A stretch of DNA of 64,000 nt from NCBI RefSeq assembly GCF_047600445.1, contig NZ_JASGKT010000002.1, positions 1,178,001-1,242,000 on the forward strand, written 5' to 3'. This DNA is from Piscinibacter sp047600445. Lineage in GTDB: Bacteria; Pseudomonadota; Gammaproteobacteria; Burkholderiales; Burkholderiaceae_C. Shown piece after piece: positions 37,716 through 46,141 of the stretch (position 1 is its first letter; each line of letters starts with the position of its first letter). The notes below the pieces were generated by a model. It saw only the letters and a program-made list of their open reading frames with translations, was not told where the DNA came from and searched no databases. The translations under genes and the position numbers were made by a program.

Positions 37716-38249
37716 ATGAGACTGACCACCAAGGGCCGTTTTGCCGTCACCGCCATGATCGACCTGGCGCTGCGGGAGCACACCGGGCCGGTGGCGCTGG
37801 CCGCCATCAGCGGGCGCCAGCAGATCTCGCTGTCCTACCTCGAGCAGTTGTTCGGCAAGCTGCGCCGCCACGAACTGGTGGAAAGCACGCGCGGCCCGGG
37901 CGGCGGCTACTCGCTCGGCCGCAAGGCCGAGGAGATCACCGTGGCCGACATCATCGTCGCGGTCGACGAGCCGCTGGACGCCACCGGCTGCGGCGGCAAG
38001 GGCGACTGCATGGGCGAAGAGAGCGGCAAGTGCATGACGCACGACCTGTGGGCCGGCCTGAACGCCAAGATGATCGAGTTCCTCGACTCGGTGACGCTGA
38101 AGAAGCTGGTCGACGAGCAGATCGCCAAGGGCGTGTCGATCGAGGAGCACCCGGTCAAGCGCGCGATTTCCAGCCAGCCGGTGGTCAAGCCGATCAAGGT
38201 GACCGCGCCGAACTCGGTCTTCGCCCTCGGAAACGCCTTCACGAAGTGA
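37716..38249 (+). CDS. iscR: Fe-S cluster assembly regulator IscR
   Basis: Rrf2-family repressor that senses [2Fe-2S] supply. HTH with MRLTTKGRFAVTAMIDLAL start and SLSYLEQLFGKLRRHELV recognition region; the three cluster Cys lie in TGCGGKGDCMGEESGKCMTH (about 91-110), spaced C-x5-C-x7-C. 177 residues. AGGAG 7 bases before ATG. First gene of iscRSUA. Confidence 0.96.
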   Translation: MRLTTKGRFAVTAMIDLALREHTGPVALAAISGRQQISLSYLEQLFGKLRRHELVESTRGPGGGYSLGRKAEEITVADIIVAVDEPLDATGCGGKGDCMGEESGKCMTHDLWAGLNAKMIEFLDSVTLKKLVDEQIAKGVSIEEHPVKRAISSQPVVKPIKVTAPNSVFALGNAFTK

Positions 38250-38268
38250 TTTTCCCGATTCCGCTTCC

Positions 38269-39489
38269 ATGAGCACCACCCCGCACTTCCCGATCTACAT
38301 GGACTACGGCGCCACCAATCCGGTGGACCAGCGCGTGGTCGACGCGATGATCCCCTGGCTGCGCGAGCACTTCGGCAACCCGGCGTCGCGCAGCCATGCC
38401 TGGGGCTGGGAGGCGGAAGAGGCGGTCGAGAAGGCGCGCAAGCACGTGGCCGACCTGGTCGGCGCCGACCCGCGCGAGATCGTCTGGACCAGCGGCGCCA
38501 CCGAGTCGAACAACCTCGCGCTGAAGGGCGCGGCGCAGTTCTACAAGGGCCGCGGCAAGCACATCGTCACCGTGAAGACCGAGCACAAGGCCGTGCTCGA
38601 CACCGTGCGCGAGCTGGAGCGCCAGGGCTTCGAGGCCACTTACCTCGACGTGCAGGAAGACGGCCTGGTCGACCTGGAGGCGTTCAAGGCCGCGCTGCGG
38701 CCCGACACCATCCTGGCCTCGGTGATGTTCGTCAACAACGAGATCGGCGTGATCCAGGACATCGCGGCGATCGGCGCGATCTGCCGCGAGCGCGGCATCG
38801 TCTTCCACGTCGACGCGGCGCAGGCCACCGGCAAGGTGGCGATCGACCTCGCCACGCTGCCGGTCGACCTGATGAGCCTGGCCTCGCACAAGACCTACGG
38901 CCCCAAGGGCATCGGCGCGCTGTACGTGCGGCGCAAGCCGCGCGTGCGCATCGAGGCGCAGATGCACGGCGGCGGCCACGAGCGCGGCATGCGCTCGGGC
39001 ACACTGCCGACGCACCAGATCGTCGGCATGGGCGAGGCCTTCCGCATCGCCCGCGAGGAGATGGGCACCGAGAGCGAACGCATCCGCGCGTTGCAGCAGC
39101 GGCTGCTGCGCGGCCTCTCGGACATCGAGCAGACCTTCCTCAACGGCCATGCGGAGAAGCGCGTGCCGCACAACGTGAACATGAGCTTCAACTTCGTCGA
39201 GGGCGAGTCGCTGATCATGGGCATCAAGGGCATCGCGGTGTCCTCGGGCTCGGCCTGCACCTCGGCCAGCCTGGAGCCGAGCTACGTGCTGCGCGCGCTG
39301 GGCCGCTCGGACGAACTGGCGCACTCGAGCCTGCGCATGACGATCGGCCGCTTCACCACCGAGGAAGAGATCGACTACGTGGTCAGCACGCTGAAAGACC
39401 GCGTGGCCAAACTGCGCGAACTGTCGCCGCTGTGGGAGATGTACCAGGACGGCGTCGACCTCAAGACGATCCAGTGGGCCGCGCACTGA
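38269..39489 (+). CDS. iscS: Cysteine desulfurase IscS
   Basis: PLP enzyme that takes sulfur from cysteine for Fe-S clusters and thio-modified tRNA. Motifs: YMDYGATNPVD start, HVDAAQATGKV, the PLP lysine in SLASHKTYGPKGIGALY (about 203-219), and the mobile-loop Cys in SSGSACTSAS (about 325-334). The start of the mature core reads DYGATNP rather than the more usual DYxATTP. 406 residues. Confidence 0.97.
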   Translation: MSTTPHFPIYMDYGATNPVDQRVVDAMIPWLREHFGNPASRSHAWGWEAEEAVEKARKHVADLVGADPREIVWTSGATESNNLALKGAAQFYKGRGKHIVTVKTEHKAVLDTVRELERQGFEATYLDVQEDGLVDLEAFKAALRPDTILASVMFVNNEIGVIQDIAAIGAICRERGIVFHVDAAQATGKVAIDLATLPVDLMSLASHKTYGPKGIGALYVRRKPRVRIEAQMHGGGHERGMRSGTLPTHQIVGMGEAFRIAREEMGTESERIRALQQRLLRGLSDIEQTFLNGHAEKRVPHNVNMSFNFVEGESLIMGIKGIAVSSGSACTSASLEPSYVLRALGRSDELAHSSLRMTIGRFTTEEEIDYVVSTLKDRVAKLRELSPLWEMYQDGVDLKTIQWAAH

Positions 39490-39523
39490 CGACAAGAACG
39501 GACAGGGATGTTGGAGCACTGAC

Positions 39524-39928
39524 ATGGCATACAGCGACAAGGTCGTCGACCACTACGAGAACCCGCGCAACGTCGGTTCGTTCGAGAAGGGCGACGAGAC
39601 GGTGGGCACCGGCATGGTCGGCGCCCCGGCCTGCGGCGACGTGATGAAGCTGCAGATCAAGGTCAACCCGGCCACCGGCCTGATCGAGGACGCGAAGTTC
39701 AAGACCTACGGCTGCGGCTCGGCGATCGCGTCGAGCTCGCTGGTCACCGAGTGGGTCAAGGGCAAGTCGCTCGACGAGGCGCTGACGATCCGCAACACGC
39801 AGATCGCCGAGGAGCTGGCGCTGCCGCCGGTGAAGATCCACTGCTCGATCCTCGCCGAGGATGCGATCAAGGCGGCCGTCAGCGACTACAAGGCCAAGGC
39901 GGGCCAGGCTTCCGGCCAGGCGCAGTGA
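39524..39928 (+). CDS. iscU: Fe-S cluster scaffold IscU
   Basis: Scaffold on which [2Fe-2S] clusters are built. Cluster ligands: C37 and D39 in PACGDVMKLQ, C63 in YGCGSAIASSSL, C106 in VKIHCSILAEDA; the LPPVK motif recognised by HscA is present. 134 residues. Confidence 0.98.
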   Translation: MAYSDKVVDHYENPRNVGSFEKGDETVGTGMVGAPACGDVMKLQIKVNPATGLIEDAKFKTYGCGSAIASSSLVTEWVKGKSLDEALTIRNTQIAEELALPPVKIHCSILAEDAIKAAVSDYKAKAGQASGQAQ

Positions 39929-39944
39929 GCGGCGCGCGAGCGAC

Positions 39945-40268
39945 ATGGCCGTCACGCTGACCGAACGGGCTGCCAGGCACGTCACCCGCTACCTCGCCAA
40001 GCGCGGCAAGGGCATCGGCGTGCGCCTGGGCGTCAAGACCACCGGCTGCTCGGGCCTGGCCTACAAGCTCGAGTACGCCGACGAGGCGGCGCCGGAGGAC
40101 ATCGTCTTCGAGGGCCACGGCGTCAAGGTGCTGATCGACCCGAAGAGCCTGCCCTACCTCGACGGCACCGAGCTCGACTTCGTGCGCGAGGGCCTCAACG
40201 AAGGCTTCAAGTTCCACAACCCGCGCGAGAAGGACCGCTGCGGCTGCGGCGAGTCGTTCCGCGTTTGA
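39945..40268 (+). CDS. iscA: A-type Fe-S carrier IscA
   Basis: Carries clusters from IscU to apo-proteins. The three A-type Cys are visible: C35 in TTGCSGLAY, and the CGCGES pair near the C-terminus. 107 residues; start ATG 39945. A hairpin-U terminator follows before hscB. Confidence 0.97.
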   Translation: MAVTLTERAARHVTRYLAKRGKGIGVRLGVKTTGCSGLAYKLEYADEAAPEDIVFEGHGVKVLIDPKSLPYLDGTELDFVREGLNEGFKFHNPREKDRCGCGESFRV

Positions 40269-40290
40269 CGCGGATCCGGCCCGCACCGTG

Positions 40291-40316
40291 AAGCGCGGCC
40301 GCGAGCCGCGCTTTTT
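40291..40316 (+). terminator. Intrinsic terminator/attenuator between iscA and hscB
   Basis: AAGCGCGG-loop-CCGCGCTT with a 7-base loop, then five T. Lies 22 bp after iscA and 8 bp before the hscB ATG, inside the isc operon. Confidence 0.8.
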
Positions 40317-40324
40317 CATTGCCC

Positions 40325-40843
40325 ATGAAGCTCGACGACGACGACTTTGCGCTGTTCGGCATCCCGCGCCGTTTCGCCCAGGAGCGCGCCGCGCTCGATG
40401 CGCGCTGGCGCGCGCTGCAGGCCGAGGTGCACCCCGACCGCTTCGCGGCCGAGGGCGCGGCGGCGCAGCGCGTCGCGATGCAGTGGGCGGTGCGCGTCAA
40501 CGAGGCCCACCGGCGCCTGAAGGATCCGCTCGCGCGCGCCGCCAGCCTGTGCGAGCTGGCCGGGCAGCGTGTCGAGGCCGAGAGCAACACCGCGATGCCG
40601 CCGGCCTTCCTGATGCGGCAGATGGCGTGGCGCGAGGCGCTGGACGAGGCGCGCGGCGTCGAGCAGGTCGAGGCGCTGGCCGCCGAGGTCGCCGCGCAGC
40701 GCGACGAGGCGCTGGAGCGCCTGCGCGTGCTGATCGACGAGCAGGGCGACATGGCCGCGGCGGCGCAGCAGCTCAGAGCCCTCATGTTCGTCGAGCGTTT
40801 TGGCGCCGACGTCGATCGCCGTCTCGAGGCGCTGGGACAATAG
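40325..40843 (+). CDS. hscB: Fe-S co-chaperone HscB
   Basis: J-protein that delivers IscU to HscA. J-domain core with EVHPDRF (about 38-44) and C-terminal three-helix bundle. ATG 40325 (MKLDDDDFALFGI) is chosen; a TTG two codons upstream gives no better ribosome site, and no Shine-Dalgarno is visible since the region is occupied by the terminator hairpin. 172 residues. Confidence 0.94.
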   Translation: MKLDDDDFALFGIPRRFAQERAALDARWRALQAEVHPDRFAAEGAAAQRVAMQWAVRVNEAHRRLKDPLARAASLCELAGQRVEAESNTAMPPAFLMRQMAWREALDEARGVEQVEALAAEVAAQRDEALERLRVLIDEQGDMAAAAQQLRALMFVERFGADVDRRLEALGQ

Positions 40844-40847
40844 CCGC

Positions 40848-42704
<1,857 letters not shown>

Positions 42705-42706
42705 AC

Positions 42707-43045
42707 ATGCCAACCATCCGCATCCTGCCGCACCCCGAGTACTGCCCCGAGGGCGCCGAGATCAGCGCGCCGGCCGGCACCTCGCTGTGCGAGGCCATGC
42801 TCGACAACCACATCGAGATCGAGCACGCCTGCGAACTGAGCTGCGCGTGCACCACGTGCCACGTGGTGGTGCGTCAGGGATTCAAGTCGCTCGGCGAGAT
42901 GGACGAGAGCGAAGAAGACCTGCTCGACCGCGCCTGGGGCCTGGAGCCGAGCTCGCGCCTGTCGTGCCAGGCGATCCTCTCCAACGAGGACGTGACGATC
43001 GAGATCCCGAAGTACTCGATCAACCACGCCAAGGAAACGCACTGA
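42707..43045 (+). CDS. fdx: Isc-type [2Fe-2S] ferredoxin
   Basis: Adrenodoxin-type ferredoxin giving electrons for cluster assembly. Cys ligands in CELSCACTTCHVVV (about 42-55) and the late LSCQA. 112 residues. Last isc gene; no iscX follows. Confidence 0.97.
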   Translation: MPTIRILPHPEYCPEGAEISAPAGTSLCEAMLDNHIEIEHACELSCACTTCHVVVRQGFKSLGEMDESEEDLLDRAWGLEPSSRLSCQAILSNEDVTIEIPKYSINHAKETH

Positions 43046-43051
43046 GAAAAG

Positions 43052-43081
43052 ACGCCCCCGGGCCTTGCGGCGCGGGGGCGT
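43052..43081 (+). terminator. Hairpin after fdx
   Basis: ACGCCCCCG and CGGGGGCGT, 9-bp perfect arms with a 12-base loop, 6 bp after the fdx stop. No T-run, so possibly a rho-dependent or processing end of the isc mRNA. Confidence 0.6.
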
Positions 43082-43114
43082 GTGCAAAGGGACGAGCCCT
43101 GCTGAGGAGACAGT

Positions 43115-43210
43115 GACGGTTGCTCTGCCAACCGTCTCAGAGCCTCATGCAAGCGGCATGCCTGACATCTGATCAATTTGGTGCACCAATCGTTGCTCGA
43201 AAGCAACGAT
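43115..43210. other. Cluster of three inverted repeats between fdx and the HTH gene
   Basis: GACGGTTG-CTCTGC-CAACCGTC (43115-43136), the perfect palindrome TTGGTGCACCAA (43178-43189) and, directly after, ATCGTTGC-TCGAAA-GCAACGAT (43189-43210). The last is 10 bp beyond the stop of the convergent HTH gene and may terminate it. The palindrome could be a protein site. Confidence 0.55.
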
Positions 43211-43220
43211 CCGGCTGGGT

Positions 43221-43505
43221 TCAGGCCCGGCGCGGGCTGAGCACCCGGGTGCGGCGCAGGAGGTTGCGCAGGGGGCGCAGCGACAGCGGCCAGCCGGTGC
43301 GCGGTGCATCGCGGGTGACCAGCGAGCCGCATTCGGCCAGCGTGGTGAGGAACTGGCGCAGTTCGCGGCGCCCCAGCCCGCTGTGGGCGCACAGTTCGGC
43401 CAGGCTGACGTGCCGCTGCGACATGTCGCTGAGAACGCGGTGGTAGGCGGTGCGGCGGTGCTGCGGGCCGAGGGTCGGCCAGGTGGCGAGTCGGTACTCT
43501 TTCAT
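43221..43505 (-). CDS. Small HTH-like protein (94 aa), unrecognised
   Basis: No family recognised. Residues about 33-67 (SLAELCAHSGLGRRELRQFL, then a strand-like GSLVTRD) resemble a winged-helix reading head; the rest is basic. The ribosome site is poor. It lies downstream of the 9-codon ORF and LuxR gene in the same orientation and has two direct repeats GAGCCTGT in its leader. Could be a DNA-binding partner of that module. Confidence 0.55.
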   Translation of the reverse strand: MKEYRLATWPTLGPQHRRTAYHRVLSDMSQRHVSLAELCAHSGLGRRELRQFLTTLAECGSLVTRDAPRTGWPLSLRPLRNLLRRTRVLSPRRA

Positions 43506-43556
43506 GGGACCGCGAGCCTAGGGCCGATCCGGCGCCAGCCCGGTAACCAGATGCCA

Positions 43557-43577
43557 GAGCCTGTAAACAGAGCCTGT
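43557..43577. repeat. Direct repeats GAGCCTGT in leader of the HTH gene
   Basis: GAGCCTGT at 43557-43564 and 43570-43577, 13 bp apart, 52-72 bp before the HTH ATG. Possible operator half-sites; the spacing exceeds one helical turn by about two to three bases. Confidence 0.4.
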
Positions 43578-43583
43578 CAAAGC

Positions 43584-43609
43584 AGACGGGCGCCCGTCTG
43601 GGCGCCCGC
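43584..43609 (-). terminator. GGGCGCCC hairpin after the 9-codon ORF
   Basis: Minus strand: CGGGCGCCC-AGAC-GGGCGCCCG, a 9-bp stem with 4-base loop, then TCTGCTTTG. The plus strand also reads as the palindrome AGACGGGCGCCCGTCT (43584-43599). It would end a transcript of about 180 nt started near 43761. Confidence 0.5.
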
Positions 43610-43692
43610 TGCGGAATCTGGAGGGGTAGGTGGGTGGGGGGACCGGGCCGCTGCGAGCGGGCTTGCGCCGGGTGCGCAGCGGCCGCCTGTCC

Positions 43693-43722
43693 TTACCAGC
43701 CGACGCGAGGAAGGCAATACAT
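43693..43722 (-). CDS. Nine-residue ORF with strong ribosome site, peptide MYCLPRVGW
   Basis: ATG at 43722 preceded by GGGAG (43729-43733) with a 6-base gap, an ideal Shine-Dalgarno; stop TAA. The peptide MYCLPRVGW has Cys, Pro and a C-terminal Gly-Trp. It follows luxR by 125 bp, behind a lux-box-like palindrome and a possible promoter, and before a hairpin. Could be a signalling peptide, a precursor like the 7-residue microcin C peptide, or a leader peptide. Expression unproven. Confidence 0.5.
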   Translation of the reverse strand: MYCLPRVGW

Positions 43723-43767
43723 GGTGGTCTCCCGGTTAAATGCGCCGTTCGGCGCGGTTCGGGAACC

Positions 43768-43813
43768 ATTGTGTGCATTCGATCACGCACCGACTAGCTA
43801 CAAACCTTTGTAG
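43768..43813 (-). promoter_or_regulatory. lux-box-like palindrome and possible promoter of the 9-codon ORF
   Basis: CTACAAA-CC-TTTGTAG (43798-43813), arms of 7 bp, resembles LuxR-family boxes. It lies 34 bp beyond the luxR stop. On the minus strand a CACAAT hexamer (43768-43773) would place transcription start near 43761, putting the box centre at about -44, where LuxR-type activators sit. Confidence 0.55.
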
Positions 43814-43847
43814 GGGATGGACAGCCAGGCCGTCCTGTGCTGTCAGG

Positions 43848-44558
43848 TCAGATCAGCCCAAGCCGCATCGCCGCGAGCACCGCCTGGTGCTTGGACGTGG
43901 TGTTGAACTTGCGCTGGATGTTGCGCAGGTGGAAGTTCACCGTGTGCTCGCTGATCGAGAGGATCTGCCCGGCCGACCACGCGGACTTGCCGTCGCGCGT
44001 CAGCCGCAGGATGTCGAGTTCGCGTGACGTGAAGATCGGCGCTTCCTCGTTCGCCGCGGGCGGCACCAGCAGGCGCTGTGCAGCGTCCTGCGCATGCACG
44101 GCGAGGAACTGAAGATCCGCCAAGAGCCGTGCGAGCTTCTCATCCTCGCGCGGCAGCGCTTCTTCGCGGTCCACGCCGAGCAGGAAATGCCGGTGCGCCG
44201 GCAGGTGCAGCGCTACGGCGATGCCGGTGCGATACCCAAAAGGCGCTTGGCGCTCCCAGAGATCGGCGGCGCCTTCTTCGACGTAGAGGCTCTGGTCATA
44301 GACGAAGGGCACGCTGAGCCGCTTCACGCGTCTGAGCACTGGATCACGTTTTGCGTCGCCGGCGTTGACCGAAGCATCTTTGTAGGCCTCGGGCGTATTG
44401 CCCAGGCTCACAACGGTCGGCTCTTGTCCAGGAGGGTCGACAACCACTGCCGCCGTGGCGAGTCCGAAATCCAGCTCATGCGCGAATCCGACCAGCCTGC
44501 GCGTGAAGGTTTCCACGTCGCACGACTGGCTGACATCGAGAAACCGCTGAAGTCTCAT
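43848..44558 (-). CDS. LuxR-family regulator with autoinducer-binding domain (solo)
   Basis: 236 residues: autoinducer-binding-like domain (about 10-165) and LuxR HTH (about 176-236, TSRELDILRLTRDGKSAWSA then SISEHTVNFHLRNIQRKFN). In the ligand pocket Asp-Pro (D72-P73) is kept, but TraR positions W57 and Y61 are Y59 and S63, so the ligand may not be a standard acyl-homoserine lactone. No luxI in the window. ATG 44558 is chosen; a TTG 75 bases upstream extends the frame without support. Confidence 0.88.
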   Translation of the reverse strand: MRLQRFLDVSQSCDVETFTRRLVGFAHELDFGLATAAVVVDPPGQEPTVVSLGNTPEAYKDASVNAGDAKRDPVLRRVKRLSVPFVYDQSLYVEEGAADLWERQAPFGYRTGIAVALHLPAHRHFLLGVDREEALPREDEKLARLLADLQFLAVHAQDAAQRLLVPPAANEEAPIFTSRELDILRLTRDGKSAWSAGQILSISEHTVNFHLRNIQRKFNTTSKHQAVLAAMRLGLI

Positions 44559-44650
44559 GAACGGGACGCGAGAACTACCAAGGTTGACAGCTTGAGCATC
44601 TGGGCCTGACGGCCGACACTGAAGATGTTCCAACAGATACCAAGACCATT

Positions 44651-45046
44651 ATGACGATACCTGCATGGAAAATCGTGACGTGGCCCACGGTTTCGACGCC
44701 TCTGGACGACTGGCAGCGCGCCGTTCACCGCCTGCGCCACCTCGGCATGTCGGTGCACATCGACGACACCGACAAGGATCTGCGCTACGGCCAGTTGCTG
44801 TGGGGTTTCGAGGTGCGCGATGCGATGCTGGGCATCGCCTGGGACTGGCGCGAGGTGATGCCCGACGTGGTGGCGATCGCCGACCCGATGTCCATCGTCT
44901 CGAACGCCTGCCTGGTCGACGAGGAAGGTGTGGCCGTCGACGACACGGTGCGCATGATGTTCCTGAACAGCGCCGTCTACCAGTTGCCCTGGCAGACCGC
45001 GGTGTGCGCCGCCAAGCGCCGCATGCGCGCCGCCGCGCTGGCCTGA
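44651..45046 (+). CDS. Hypothetical protein, 131 aa, divergent from luxR
   Basis: Unrecognised soluble alpha/beta protein with no signal peptide. It is rich in acidic and aromatic residues (WDWREVMPDVVAIADPMSIVSN near 67) and ends in a basic helix. It shares the 92-bp intergenic region with luxR. Base composition is in line with neighbours. It could be LuxR-controlled or belong with tsaD, 35 bp downstream. Confidence 0.65.
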   Translation: MTIPAWKIVTWPTVSTPLDDWQRAVHRLRHLGMSVHIDDTDKDLRYGQLLWGFEVRDAMLGIAWDWREVMPDVVAIADPMSIVSNACLVDEEGVAVDDTVRMMFLNSAVYQLPWQTAVCAAKRRMRAAALA

Positions 45047-45081
45047 CGAAGGGGCTCTCCCCCGCGCCGTAGACTCGGCGC

Positions 45082-46128
45082 ATGAATGTCCTCGGCATCG
45101 AATCGTCGTGCGACGAAACCGGCGTGGCGCTGGTTTCGGCGCGCGGCGAGGGCACCCCGGCGCTGCTCGCCCATGCGCTGCACACCCAGATCGACATGCA
45201 CCAGGCCTACGGCGGCGTGGTGCCCGAACTGGCCTCGCGCGACCACATCCGCCGCGTCGTGCCGCTGCTGCGGCAGGTAATGGCACAGGCCGGCGGCACG
45301 CTGGCCGACGTCGACGTCGTCGCCTACACGCAGGGTCCGGGGCTGGCCGGCGCGCTGCTGGTGGGCGCCGGCGTGGCCTGCGCGCTGGCGGCCGCGCTCG
45401 ACAGGCCGACGCTGCCGGTGCACCACCTCGAAGGGCACCTGCTGTCGCCTTTCCTGTCGGCCGACCCGCCGAGCTTCCCGTTCGTCGCGCTGCTGGTCTC
45501 GGGCGGGCACACGCAACTGATGCGCGTCGACGGCGTGGCGCGCTACGAACTGCTGGGCGAAACCATCGACGACGCCGCCGGCGAGGCTTTCGACAAGTCG
45601 GCCAAGCTGATGGGCCTGGGCTACCCCGGCGGGCCGGCGCTGGCGCGGCTGGCGGATTTCGGCGACGCGTCGGTGTTCGACCTGCCGCGCCCGCTGCTGC
45701 ACAGCGGTAACCTCGATTTTTCCTTCGCCGGGCTGAAGACGGCGGTGCGCACGCGCCTGGCCAGGCTCGGGCCGAACGTCTGCCAGCAGGACCTGGCGCA
45801 CCTGGCCGCCGCCACGCAGCAGGCGATCGTCGACGTGCTGGTGCGCAAGTCGCTCGCCGCGCTGCAGGCCACCGGGCTCGAGCGCCTGGTGGTGGCCGGC
45901 GGCGTGGGCGCGAACGCCGCGCTGCGCCAGCAGCTCGACGCGGCCTGCGCCCGGCGCCGCGTGCGCGTGCACTACCCCGAACTGGCGCTGTGCACCGACA
46001 ACGGCGCGATGATCGCGCTGGCCGCGGCGCTGCGGCTGCAAAGCGGCGCGCAGGCGGCGACGCGCGACTACGCCTTCGGCGTGCGGCCGCGCTGGCCGCT
46101 GGCCGAGGTGGTGCGCAGCGCAGCCTAG
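45082..46128 (+). CDS. tsaD: tRNA N6-adenosine threonylcarbamoyltransferase TsaD
   Basis: Transfers the threonylcarbamoyl group to A37 of ANN-decoding tRNAs. GIESSCDETGVAL start, metal-binding HLEGH (about 114-118), and LVSGGHTQLM (about 138-147); GGVGAN late in the chain. 348 residues. Confidence 0.97.
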   Translation: MNVLGIESSCDETGVALVSARGEGTPALLAHALHTQIDMHQAYGGVVPELASRDHIRRVVPLLRQVMAQAGGTLADVDVVAYTQGPGLAGALLVGAGVACALAAALDRPTLPVHHLEGHLLSPFLSADPPSFPFVALLVSGGHTQLMRVDGVARYELLGETIDDAAGEAFDKSAKLMGLGYPGGPALARLADFGDASVFDLPRPLLHSGNLDFSFAGLKTAVRTRLARLGPNVCQQDLAHLAAATQQAIVDVLVRKSLAALQATGLERLVVAGGVGANAALRQQLDAACARRRVRVHYPELALCTDNGAMIALAAALRLQSGAQAATRDYAFGVRPRWPLAEVVRSAA

Positions 46129-46141
46129 AATCCGCCCCCCA

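Noticed and set aside
37077..38249. Single 390-codon frame joining the phosphatase start to IscR
   Set aside because: The fusion arises from the one-base insertion at 37213; iscR has its own Shine-Dalgarno and promoter.
43561..43570. CTGTAAACAG as a LexA box
   Set aside because: The spacing between CTGT and ACAG is 2 rather than 8 bases and no SOS gene is adjacent.
43693..43722. Nine-codon ORF as a PqqA-type or amino-acid-operon leader peptide
   Set aside because: Too short and lacking the Glu-Tyr pair of PqqA; no pqq or biosynthetic operon follows, and no run of one amino acid is present.
44559..44633. TTG start extending the LuxR regulator by 25 residues
   Set aside because: No ribosome site and the extra residues do not resemble the family N-terminus.
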